Origin: Reticulitermes lucifugus
Taxonomy: Eukaryota > Arthropoda > Insecta > Blattodea > Rhinotermitidae
Direction of reading: 5' to 3'
Assembly: GCA_026260175.1 (NCBI GenBank)
Contig: JAKCWW010000100.1
Span: 70,777 to 120,497 of the forward strand
Length of the DNA stretch: 49,721 nucleotides
Part shown: positions 1 through 9,235 of the stretch, one piece after another
How positions within the stretch are numbered: position 1 is the stretch's first letter
Layout of the letters: each line of letters opens with the position of its first letter
Program-made: the position numbers and the translations under genes
The notes under the pieces: generated by a model
The model's database searches: none
Seen by the model: the letters and a program-made list of their open reading frames with translations, nothing else
What the model was told of the DNA's origin: nothing

Positions 1-169
1 GGACTCTCAGTTTATACCCGGTAAATAATTATAAAGCTTGAAAATTTTTTATTTACCTTTTATATGTCGTGTAATGCAAAAATGAGCTCAGTCAACATAT
101 TTCCGCGAGCCGCATATTATATGTCAAAGAGTCGCATGTGGCTCGCGAGCCGCGGTTTGGTCACCCCTG
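1..169. mobile_element. hAT-type DNA transposon terminus (partial)
   Basis: The segment ends in TGGTCACCCCTG at 158-169. Read outward-in from position 169 this gives CAGGGGTGACCA followed by a GCTCGCGAGCC palindrome, the terminal style of many insect hAT elements. Subterminal GAGCCGC/GCTCGCGAGCC motifs recur at about 105-115 and 138-153, also typical of hAT ends. The other terminus would lie upstream of the window, so element length and the expected 8-bp target duplication cannot be checked. No transposase reading frame is present. The family assignment is from recalled terminus style only. Confidence 0.6.
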
Positions 170-180
170 GTATATACCCG

Positions 181-475
181 TCAGAGTGATAATGTTATCC
201 CGTATGCAACGAAGTTGATCGGAGCAGGCCGCGAAAGCGCGAATCGATACTCGATCGAGTAATATTGTTGTCAGTTCCATAAGAAAGTTAATTAGTAAGG
301 GATAGAGCCTGGATCGTTACTCGATTGAGTGATGTTTTCAATTCGTTAGAAATTGATCAGAGCAGGTGGCCAACGCCTGGATATCGATACTCTATCCGAT
401 GATAATGGCAGTGCCGTAAAGAGGTGGGCTCCTTGACCGATATTCAATCGAGTGATAATGCTGTCAGCTCCGCAC
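181..475. repeat. Degenerate tandem array, about 70-bp unit
   Basis: Five diverged copies of a unit are centred on a GATACTCGATCGAGTGATAATG-like core (parts given only). The aligned GAGT positions are 184, 257, 327, about 397 and 450, giving spacings of 73, 70, 70 and 53 bases. Several units share GATCNGAGCAGG before the core and TGTCAGTNCCG after it. The core contains the palindrome ACTCGATCGAGT, intact in unit 2 and eroded in the others. The array begins about 12 bases after the hAT terminus. It could be a minisatellite or subterminal repeats of an unrecognised transposon. Confidence 0.65.
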
Positions 476-974
476 GAAGAAGGCGTCCCGTATTTTAATC
501 AGATGCGATGACTCCGTACCTGTGCACTGCTAATAAGTTTGCTTTGCGTGACGAAAACATTTCGTGCTAATCATGCTGCAGACCCCTAGAAAGTAATAAA
601 TCATCGGCCGTGTGGCATCTGCTTCCTCTACATTTTTCTTTTTCTTATTCCCTCTCTTTTTTATTGCTATTATTTTTGTCTCTGTCTATATAAACCTGTA
701 ACATGTATAGGGTGGTTCGTTTAGAATGTTCCATGCTGAAATCGTTACTATTAATGTTGCATGTTTAATGATACATTCATTTCATTTTGGCAACTGCGTT
801 TCTATGCAGTTCATTCTAAAAGAAAGAAGCTCCTTTTAGGCGAGTTCCCATAGTCGCGAAAAACGCCTATTGGATTCGTCATTGTCCGTCTGTCTACATG
901 TATCAGCGAGGCTCCCCTTGGAAGATTTCCATGAAATTCAATATTAGGGACTTTTATAAACATGTCAAAGAATC
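476..974. other. Intergenic AT-rich DNA with a short dispersed repeat
   Basis: No gene is seen. A T-rich stretch (620-690) includes a TATATAAA-like string near 687 with no supporting transcription unit. Bases 914-949 match a block at 18284-18320 in the pattern CCYTTGGNNGATTTNYATG followed by AAATTYNATATTRGGG, so this is a fragment of a dispersed repeat of unknown class. A 71-codon frame beginning at 898 runs through this fragment and the inverted repeat beside it and is not considered a gene. Confidence 0.5.
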
Positions 975-1248
975 CATATTGATTAAATCTGTGGTCTTCT
1001 GGGTAATTACACGGCGTCGTGTGGTAATTATTTACCGACGTTTCGGGACAACGTATCGGTCACATCTTCACGGATCAAGATTCCAAGATTCAAGATTCCT
1101 CTTGGAACCTTGACCCGTAAAGATGGGACCGATACGTTGTCCCGAAACGTCGGTAAATAATTACCACACGGCGCCGAGTAATTACCCAGAAGACCACAGA
1201 TTTCATCAACATCGCGGCGTAAGCCTGAAATCAAACATATTGATTAAA
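975..1248. mobile_element. Foldback (long inverted repeat) element with 13-bp target duplication
   Basis: Two arms of about 92 bases (982-1073 and 1114-1205) are near-perfect reverse complements, both holding GGTAATTATTTACCGACG and TTTCGGGACAACGTATCGGT. The roughly 40-base centre, built of CAAGATTC repeats, can pair further (TTCCAAG at 1081, CTTGGAA at 1101). The element is bracketed by identical CATATTGATTAAA copies at 975-987 and 1236-1248, read as a target-site duplication. Beyond the right arm lies an asymmetric tail (1206-1235) whose reverse complement begins TTTGATTTCAGGCTTACG; the same tail occurs at the 21.4-kb relative. It has no coding capacity. Superfamily is uncertain. Confidence 0.8.
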
Positions 1249-4200
1249 ATGGGGGAAAAATATTGGGTACATCAGATAAACACCTAAATACTTTTCATTG
1301 TTGCTGGCGAAAGAAATTCGCCGTAAAAACGTTTTGTGCAACTCAGGATTGTATACTGTTGACAGTAATATGTAACACAACAATACAGAGAGAAGTCATT
1401 GTTGCTTTTCAATTTCAACTATGCTTACGCTAAAACGTCATAATGTTCCATGTACTTTGTCTATCCAGTTATTTACTTGGTTTGTTTAGTTACTTATAGT
1501 TGACTTAAGGGCGCTTCCGATAAATGAGGTTACGTGTAAAGAGCTTCAAATTTTATAGTGGTTACTGAAGAATAAACTTAAAAACACATGGAAGACCTAG
1601 TGGTTGCCCAGTTTGAATTTTGAATTACTACACCGGAATTTGGCTGTAAGTCCTAAATAAGACCACGAAACACATCATTTAAGTTACATGCTCTTTCAGC
1701 CGATTTTCGGAGCTTAAACCACTCGGATACAAATCAGAAGAATTACTGCTTGAGCCAGACTGTTCGGTACACCTTCTGGAAAGAACTTACGAATCCTGTT
1801 TTCTATGATCACGTTTCATAAATTACATAGTTTCGCAGGGTAATAATTGTAACCCTTAGTGATCAACTGCCTTGTGTAAATTCGGTTAGTAGAGGCTGAT
1901 ACTACGCTAAATTCGTCGTGTATAAACTCCTTGCTTCTTATGGTAACCATGTTTATAAATGTTATTTTATCAATACATTTCGTAGAAAAACTGCTATCCA
2001 TTTAACACCATAATATCTAATAATATTTTTCCAATATTATCACTGCCATACTGAAAGCTACAATGCAAGGTGAAACCCACACATTATGGGGTAGAAACTA
2101 TGCTGTTTTAATGGTACAAGAATTATATAAACAAAAGTTACGCAGTTTTCGAGGACCTGTTTTCACACAAAACTTTCAAAGACACACTTAAAAGTTGCAA
2201 TCTGACATGTTGGTAGTACTGAAGGTAGAAATGTATTAAGTAGAAAATCACACGTTCTTATGGAGACTGGTGTAGAAATAAATAAAGCATAACTGGGTAT
2301 ACCTTAGTGCCTTGTGCCAGAACACTATAAACTAAATCACAGTGAACAAGTCTTTAGCAAAGCTCAGATATCTGAACAATACTAACGGAAAAAAATGAAT
2401 GTCATGATGAAGTTGAAGTCACGTTACAATCTGAAAATGCTGTTTATAATTTACTTAATAATACTCCATCTTTCCCTGTAATAGTCAAAAACGCAACTAT
2501 TCAAATACGTAAGCTCTGAGATTTCGTGAAACTAAAGCTTCAAGATAGCAGTTGTGTAGGAGAGACGAAGTAACAGGACAATTGAAAGACTTATGTAATG
2601 ATACATTTCATAAATTGATTTTTCACCTAATAGAGTTAGAGTGAGGAAATAAAAAAATAAGGTAGGCAGGATATGTAACACAAATTGTGATGATAAATTG
2701 AATATAAATTTTAATAGAATAGTTAGCCTCAAAGGAAGAGACTGTATAGAAGCGCAAAATATTAAAATTAATTTTAAATTGAACAGAATATTGAAACTTG
2801 GAATTGATTTATCTAGCTAAATACAGACAGGGTCTAGAAGCTGCTAGTTGCTGCGAACACGACAATAGGATATTAGAGACACGATATTTTATGACCAGCT
2901 GAGCTACATGAGCTGATTAAGGGAAAGGTTTCTAAGGAAACACAAAATGTAGAGGTGTGAAATGTATGATACTTGTAGTCTGTATTCTGCAGTGCCTGCT
3001 GATGGTATGTATTCACATTTTTTTATGAAAGTATTTTTCATAACAATTTTTAAATTATAAATAAATATTAATAAAAACTGTGAAGCATTGAATTTTCACC
3101 CGACTAAGGCGACAACTTCTCTGACATATTTGTATCACGTGAATCTTAACACACCCAAACAAGGGTGTTGTTCTAGGCGTGTACCTATTTAACGTGTTCG
3201 CAACATGACAGCTTTTGAAGAGGAATATTTAAAGCAATGCAAATATTAATTTCACATGGATTCGTTCACATTTTGTAGAATATAATCCACAAAGGTCAAG
3301 TTTTGAATTCAGGTGCTTGCAAAAGAACATTCGGAAAATCGTGGCCATGACTGTTGAATTGAGAACACTTCCTTCTTAACTCCATTCGATGAAAAATTCG
3401 CAAACCAAGCAGTACCGGTCCTTGCGTCGTGCATCAAATGTCAGCAACATTACGAAGTGCCTAATTCGCAAGATAAAACAGCGTGCTTGAGCAGCGATTA
3501 CACACATTAGTAACTCTTCCCTCGAAACATTAATCCCCGAATAATTTTATGCTCATTTATTACAGATGTGTGAGAAATGTGAAACCCTGTTATACTTTTT
3601 ACAATAATATATTTGTTTTTATACATATTGTATTAAGTAGGCACCATGACGAAATGTAACAGAGAGAAGTTAAATCGCACGCGCGCGCATGTGTGTGAAT
3701 GTTAGCACCATTGCACTTCTACACACTCCCACGAACAAAACACAGTCTAAAGATCGTAAGAAAAGAAATTGCTTAACAGACCTAAGCGTAGTTGGAGGAT
3801 AATACTAAAATGATCTAAAGAAACCGGTTTTGGGTTTGTGGACTAGACGCAAGTCGTTCAGGATAGAGGTTGGTAGCTGGCCCTTGTGTACATGACAAGC
3901 ACTTCCGGTTACATAAAGGACGAGAAATTTACTGAATACAATGAAGAATGACAGATTCTACATTAGCATTGTCTTCCAAGTATTTAGTTAAATATTTGTA
4001 ACATTATATCTTCATTTTTTACGTTTAAATAGCTTTGTGCTTCCTGTGAAACAGAAGTTATATTGGAGCAGCACAAAAATCTGAAAATAACCTGAAAATA
4101 ACTGTGTAGAACTTTCAGAACGTATTCAACAATGAACACGCACATAGTTTAGAATCTAAGAATTCTAACATTTTTAAAATCTGATAAGAATTGCCTATTT

Positions 4201-4273
4201 GAGTTACGTTTAAGCACCGAATTCATAAAACATTAAATAAGTCGTTATAAAAAAGGGTAGTTTTGTCCGTTTA
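1249..4273. other. Featureless AT-rich intergenic DNA
   Basis: About 3 kb was read on both strands without a recognisable gene, transposon terminus or long inverted repeat. The longest frames are 61 and 66 codons on the minus strand (1816-2001, 2532-2732), rich in Ile, Leu, Ser and Tyr as expected from AT-rich sequence. A short CG/TG alternating tract lies at 3676-3697. Nothing else stood out. Confidence 0.6.
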
Positions 4274-4491
4274 CAAGCCATGAAGGCATATAGGGCGACT
4301 GGAAGTAGAGCCTTTCTCATTCTTAACTTTGACACTAAAGTGTGATGAGTTGTTAGCCTCACGCTCTGGCCGTTTTACTCCAAAATAAAGAGCCCCCGGT
4401 AATCATGGAATGGAAGACTGATTGGACCTTAGAGTCGGTCTTGCCTCTGTCGAGATACGAACTCCGGATTGTCTAGTCCGTAGCCTAGTCA
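4274..4491 (-). mobile_element. tRNA-derived SINE, family 1 copy (minus strand)
   Basis: On the plus strand the block runs from CCATGAAGGCAT (distal end) through AGTGTGATGAGTTG, CACGCTCTGGCCG and TCTAGTCCGTAGCC (head). In minus orientation the head contains GGCTACGGACTAGACAATCC followed by GGAGTTCGTATC, a tRNA-like B-box remnant. Other family 1 copies share the same module order, notably those at 8.9, 38.3 and 42.8 kb. It has no coding role. Divergence suggests an old insertion; no clear target duplication was found. Confidence 0.75.
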
Positions 4492-5743
4492 CAAATCATA
4501 CAAGTATTCCGTAGCGTGAAATTTAACAGCATGGCAACAGACTATTATTAAACCGGGCAATTTTATTCAGTACGATGTGTGGACACTAGTTGCGCACGCT
4601 TACATGTGCTTACGCGCGGATATGATCTCTAAGCCGCGCGCAGACTACAGAGGAAGAGTTTGCTTGGGTCCGGGTGCTTAATGCACATATGCGACTGCAA
4701 TCGGTGCAAACCTTGCGTGGCTGTGTGACGTACAAAATGTCTCAGTAGAGAAAACTATAAATTAATTGTGTAATATATTTCTAAAAGATAATTTTAAAAA
4801 ATAAGTAGCCTACAATTTTACGTGTTAAATGAATCACTCTGCAGATTTCTATTTCGTGTTAGTGTAAGAGTGAAATAAGCTGCATTACATTCACTCTTCG
4901 ATGACGTTTATCCAAATAAATTAATTTTTTATGTAGGAATGTTTCAAGCGAGAAAATATAACCAATTGAACCCACTTGGCAGATATTCTTTTATCACACA
5001 CATGTTAAGTTTGTCAATAGATGCCTCGCGTTTTGTGAAATCCAAAGTTAGTTTACCGTACAAAAATCTTTTCGTTATCAGACTGTAAACTAAGCTAACT
5101 TAATCCATTCAAAGTAGATAAAATAACTAACACTGTAACAACCGTTTTAATAATATAGTTTTTTCCATGAACTCGGCTCCGAAGTGTTGTTGACACTTCT
5201 GCTAAACGAACCAAGCTTTCGTGTTCATTTCTTACGACCACGTGCTATTTGAAATTTTAAGTACTTAAGTAAGTACAGGAAAGCAGGAAATTCTTAGCTA
5301 AATGGTAATATTTATCTTCCGAGTGAAATGTTTTTAATTTTTGTTATGAATACGTACAAGTTTTGTATAGAGTGTCATGTTGCCATGCCACAGTACACAA
5401 GAAAAGCAAACTTCTACAAGGCTGCATTAAGTGTACTTACTGTGTCTCCTCTATTATACTGATAAGACAGGAATATATTTTTAATTTTTACCTCCATTCT
5501 AGCAGTATTGTTACTGACATTCGACACATTTTCTGGCCAACTTTTACTTTATTTTTGTCTTTGCCTAATAACTTAACGTTATACGCATTAGGTGCCATTA
5601 TCTTCCTTGCCTTGCGTCTAAAAATGTAAGAAGCATTTCGAGACAGAGTCACAAAGCCCACTTTACTACTCTCCTCATTTCCGCCAAATTCATTGGTGTT
5701 TCTTGGACCCTGTGTACAGTATATATTTTTAAATTAATCACTA
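4492..5743. other. AT-rich intergenic DNA
   Basis: No gene is seen. A locally GC-richer patch at 4585-4640 has CGCGCG-type strings but no reading frame. The 88-codon frame at 5363-5629 has no recognisable domain. The stretch ends at the TA (5742-5743) that forms the left target duplication of the mariner derivative. Confidence 0.55.
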
Positions 5744-6060
5744 CGATGGGCAGTCAAAAAGATCCCGGAATTCCCCTGCAGACGGAGAATGAGAGATAAG
5801 ATAGCGCACGCAGTGTTGTGGTGGGGAGCTCAGCATGTCTGCTCGAAGGTTCAACAGGACATCAAATCGAATGCGACGGCCGAACTCCGGAAGATTCCAA
5901 AAGAAGCCTTCCGCCGGTGCTTCCAACAATGGCAGGATCGATGGAGCAAGTGTGTGTGTGCACAAGGGTCCTACTTTGAAGGTGATTAGGTAAGCGTTGT
6001 CTTATGTCCTACCATTACAGTGCAATACCACCATTCCGGGAACTTTTTGGCTGCCCCTCG
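5744..6060 (+). mobile_element. Internally deleted mariner-family transposon (MITE-like)
   Basis: The 317-bp element is flanked by TA at 5742-5743 and 6061-6062. The left end starts CGATGGGCAGTCAAAAAG; the right end, reverse-complemented, starts CGAGGGGCAGCCAAAAAG. The terminal repeats agree at 25 of the first 28 positions. TA duplication, roughly 28-bp repeats and the encoded C-terminus all point to mariner (IS630-Tc1-mariner superfamily). Full elements are about 1.3 kb, so about 1 kb including the catalytic domain is missing. It cannot move by itself but keeps both ends, so it could in principle be mobilised in trans. Confidence 0.9.
5849..5989 (+). pseudogene. Mariner transposase, C-terminal remnant
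   Basis: Forty-six codons from VQQDIKSNATAELRKIP to the stop encode the end of a mariner transposase, including FQQWQDRW and the YFEGD motif typical of the family's C-terminus. The DNA-binding helix-turn-helix domains and the D,D(34)D catalytic triad are gone. The frame stays open upstream to an ATG at 5789, but those 20 codons come from the element's 5' portion joined across the deletion and are not transposase-like. No stop or frameshift interrupts the remnant, so the deletion derivative may be relatively young. Loss of function is certain from the missing catalytic core. Confidence 0.85.
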
Positions 6061-6939
6061 TAATGGGAAGCCCATCCAATGTCCGACATATTTATATAAA
6101 ACACTAGCCCTTGCAGACATTTTCGCTCTCAGTACCTTGTGATTTCACTGAGGTCTTAACACGTGCTTCACAATCAAGCTTTATGTTTTTCCCCAGATGT
6201 AGAAAGGATAGAATTAAACCGCTGCCTTGCCCCCTCACCCTCTCCAATAATAAATTTGTGCGTCCGCCATGTTTCTATTACTCAATGTGGTATATTTAAG
6301 ATTACGGCTTTGGGGCGTAAGCCAGTTGCACAATATTAATTCAAACTTTCGGAAAAACAGGTTAAGTGGTTCAAAATCTAAAACGGGGAAAACAAACACA
6401 CACACAAACAGACAAACCATATGTGACCTCATGAAGTTACATTTTTACATTTAAGAAAGGAAACCATGCTGAAAACTAAAATAAAATGACACACAATTTT
6501 TTATCTTTCGTTTTCTATACGGACGTAGAAACAAGCACGCTTAGTGTATTAAAAAAAACAGAGAGAATTTTTTTCTGAAGAAAAGTGAAAAATCAGAAAC
6601 ATTAAGCAGCCGGTATGCGGACAGGAAACTTAAAAACTCTAGTCTTGAACTCGACAGGGCAAATAAGTAATTCTAATTTACACATTTTAGCAAAGCTTTA
6701 CGAAGTTATTAGGTTTTACAATGTCAAACCCAGCAATCCATAACATGAAACATAAACCGAAAGTCATGATAAAACAATTAGTCCTTATACCCCATTTTCC
6801 GGGGAAAGAAGGATCAGGGGTTGCAAAATGTCCACGACAATAATTGCTTTGGTAAAGCTATCCTGTACAGGCCTGGATAGGTCTGGACAGGCCTTAGGGC
6901 TGCAGGAGGTTGAGGCTTCCAGAATTTCTAGATAATCGG
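6061..6939. other. Intergenic DNA, no gene seen
   Basis: The sequence has no long inverted repeat or recognisable coding frame; frames of 62-65 codons overlap on both strands at 6111-6454 and look like chance. A short ACACACACAAACAGAC-type tract lies near 6396-6415. From about 6780 the sequence becomes less AT-rich as it approaches the SINE fragment, and 6860-6905 contains reiterated CAGGCCT/GGACAG strings. Confidence 0.5.
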
Positions 6940-7052
6940 CACATGAAGGTGGCAAAGTTGTCGGCCTTACGCACCGGCCGCCTTTACTCCCAGGAGACAT
7001 CCCTGGTACTCATTCTCTGTTAGAGGCTGAGTAGACCCCAGGGCAACAGTGC
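6940..7052 (-). mobile_element. tRNA-derived SINE, family 1 body fragment
   Basis: CACATGAAGGTGGC, TTACGCACCGGCCGCC, TTTACTCCCAGG, CCTGGTACTCATT and AGAGGCTGAGTAGACC appear in the order seen in the minus-strand copies at 8.9 and 38.3 kb. The region between the ATGAAGG end and the GGCCGCC block is shortened. The tRNA-like head is absent on the right side, so this is a truncated body. Confidence 0.7.
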
Positions 7053-7802
7053 GGTCGGAAGGATTAAGTCAATGAAAAATCCAAATGACGTCACCGGCAA
7101 TCGAAACTGCCTTCTTCGAGCTTGTAGTGCAGTGAATAATTACTTTGACTTCTGTTTGTTTTTATCTTTCTCAACCCTTTCAGCTAGTCATTGAGGCAGT
7201 CTCTTAGAAGGAGCCAGCGCTGCATATTTACATTTTTTTGAAATCGGTAATTGACACCCAGCTACAATTCAACACTATACATGAAGGTTCATCAGATAGC
7301 TTTAACTTGTGCTGGACTTGTCTGGTAGCCATTAGGATTTCAGATGAATCTATGTGCCACTCTTACTGTAAAATAATTAGGAATTCACTTGCATCGTACG
7401 TGTCTTCCAATCGTAACTCTTATCAGAATGACGGGTGCAGAAACAGTGGACTCTATCAAAACATTTTTATTCTCTTGTTCCTCCAATAGAGTGAAACCCC
7501 CTGCGATGTTTCCGTGTCGGAAGGGAACACGCACATACAGCGGCCAGCAGCGGCCTGTCAATAGATACAGTACCGTCTCCTCACGATGTTGTGATCGATC
7601 AGGTATCGCGGGTAACGCAAACTTTATACATTGCTAGCGTGCAGCAAGCACGCCTACCTCCACCCTCCCACAAATCTCTTTCAGCAAAGCTTCACTTTTA
7701 ACGTTGAAAGACATAAAGATATAAATTCCGGTATGTATTAAACTTATTGCGTTTGTTTATAAAAGAATTAAATGGTACGTATCAGCTTCTGTTTAATACA
7801 TT
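7053..7802. other. Intergenic DNA with a GC-richer patch
   Basis: No gene is seen. A palindromic TGACGTCA (CRE-like) octamer lies at 7086-7093. A GC-richer patch at 7490-7680 ends in a pyrimidine-rich stretch and CTCTTTCAG near 7675-7685, which resembles a 3' splice site but has no supporting exon. The overlapping 82-83 codon frames at 7238-7637 have no recognisable domain. Confidence 0.45.
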
Positions 7803-8680
7803 GGGTGGAAGCATACTTACTATAAAGAAAAACATAGAAATTTATTAGTCGCTTGTAAGGAGATTGGTTTAGAAGTAAATGGTGAGAAACTAAGTACATG
7901 ATCATGTCATGAGATCAGAATGGAGGACAAAATCACAACATAAAGGTAGATAATAAAACCTTTGAAAGGTTGGAACATTTCAAATATTTGGGAGGAACTC
8001 CAACAGATCAAATTTCCATTCATTAAGAAATTAGGGGCAGATTGAAGTCATGGAATGCTTGCCATTATTCGGTGCAGAATCTTTTGTTTTCCAGTCTGCT
8101 ATTTGAAAGTGTAAAGATTGAGATACATAGAACTATAATTTTTCCTGTTGTTTAATGTGGGTGTGAAACTTGGCCTCTCCCATTGAGGGAGGAACATAGG
8201 CCGAGGGTGTTCGAGAATAGGGTGCTGAAGAAGATATTTGGACCTAAGAGAGACGAGGTAACAGGGGAGTGGAGAAGACTACATAGCGAGGAGCTTTATG
8301 ATCTGTACTGGTCACCAAATATTGATTGGGTGCTCAAATCAGTAGGAGATTGGCGGGACATGTGGCACGTATGGGAGACAAGAGAGGTGTATACAGGGTT
8401 TCGGTGGGGTGACCTGAGGGAAAGAGACCACTTGGAAAGTCTATGAGTAGATGGGGAGATAATATTGAAAATAGGTCTTGAAGAAGTGGGATGGGGAGGC
8501 ATGGATAAAATACATTTGGCTCAGGATAGGGACAGGTGGCGGGCGCTTGTGTATGCGGTAATGAACCTTCGGGTTCCATAAAATGCAGGGAATTTTCTGA
8601 GTGGCAGAGGACGTGTTAGCTTCTCAGGAAGGACCCTGCTGCATGAAGTATTGATGAGTTAGTTAGTTTATAAGACGCAA
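7803..8680 (+). pseudogene. Non-LTR retrotransposon (LINE), 3' part of reverse-transcriptase ORF
   Basis: Conceptual translation in shifting frames gives LLVACKEIGLEVNGEKL (from about 7837), ERLEHFKYLGG, SWNACYHSVQNLL, IHRTIIFPVV*CGCET, then an open stretch from 8183 with FENRVLKKIFGPKRDEVTGE and HSEELYDLYWSPN, and finally [20 protein letters not shown]. This is the region downstream of the polymerase active site through the C-terminal tail of an insect LINE. The catalytic YADD box and all 5' sequence are missing, as in a 5'-truncated insertion. Stops and frameshifts disable it. The 3' end is followed by GATGAGTTAGTTAGTTTA (8653-8670). Clade (RTE-, CR1- or I-like) is not settled. Confidence 0.85.
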
Positions 8681-8867
8681 CCAGGTATGGACATTTCCTT
8701 GTGTGTTTACATAACACCGCATTCAATTCTGAATCAAGTGACCAATTGTCGTGGGATTCACTATGAGCCTTATATACGCAGAAGTCTTCAAATATTCATA
8801 ACGTATACCATGTCACAAAAATAATTGCATAGTGGCCTTGAAAACATCTTATGTTTTCCCTTTCAAC

Positions 8868-9056
8868 GCCATGAAGGCATGTAGTGGAGTAGAGATATCT
8901 CCACTCATTTTTAAACTCGACACTAGAGGGAGGTGAGTGATTAACTTCACGCCCCGGTCGATTTATATACGGGAAAGAACCCGGTACCCACTGAATAGGA
9001 GGCTGAGTGGGCCCCACAGCCAGTCTGGACCTTTTGAAGGAGAGAAAAATATATTG
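8868..9056 (-). mobile_element. tRNA-derived SINE, family 1 copy, head-truncated
   Basis: Reading on the plus strand: GCCATGAAGGCATGTAGTGG, CTCGACACTAGAGGGAGGTG, TTCACGCCCCGGTCG, GGGAAAGAACCCGGTACC, AGGAGGCTGAGTGGGCC and CAGTCTGGACCTTTTGAAG. This is one of the clearer copies of the body. The tRNA-like head that should follow on the right is missing; the sequence runs instead into the inverted LINE 3' end at about 9060. Confidence 0.8.
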
Positions 9057-9059
9057 CTC

Positions 9060-9235
9060 CTACAGAGAAATTGCTGGTAACTAACTAATTAACTACCTAA
9101 TTGCACGGAGCACATTCCTTCTTGAGGAGCTAACAGTCTCGGCTAAATAAATTCCCCGCATTTTATGGAGACTGAAGTCTAATTCTCCTGTTTATAAGAG
9201 TGCGCCACTGGTCCCTGTCTTGATCCAAATGACTC
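9060..9235 (-). pseudogene. LINE 3' end, minus strand
   Basis: Reverse-complemented, the segment encodes DQDRDQWRTLI, then a diverged MNLRVP-equivalent, a stop, and NAGN (from CCATAAAATGCGGGGAA), matching the tail of the LINE at 8510-8600. It is followed by CGAGACTG, AAGAAGGAA and a TTAGGTAGTTAATTAGTTAG tail. This copy lies in opposite orientation to the LINE at 7803-8680 and abuts a SINE, so the 7.8-9.2 kb interval is a small retroelement cluster. Confidence 0.75.

Noticed and set aside
181..475. CRISPR-like array
   Set aside because: Units are diverged, contain no identical repeat with unique spacers, and the genome is eukaryotic.
7086..7093. TGACGTCA octamer as a CRE regulatory site (also at 11246-11253)
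   Set aside because: An octamer is expected by chance in a window this size and no promoter or gene is nearby.
7665..7690. Pyrimidine stretch plus CTCTTTCAG as a 3' splice site
   Set aside because: No recognisable exon follows and no partner donor site is supported.
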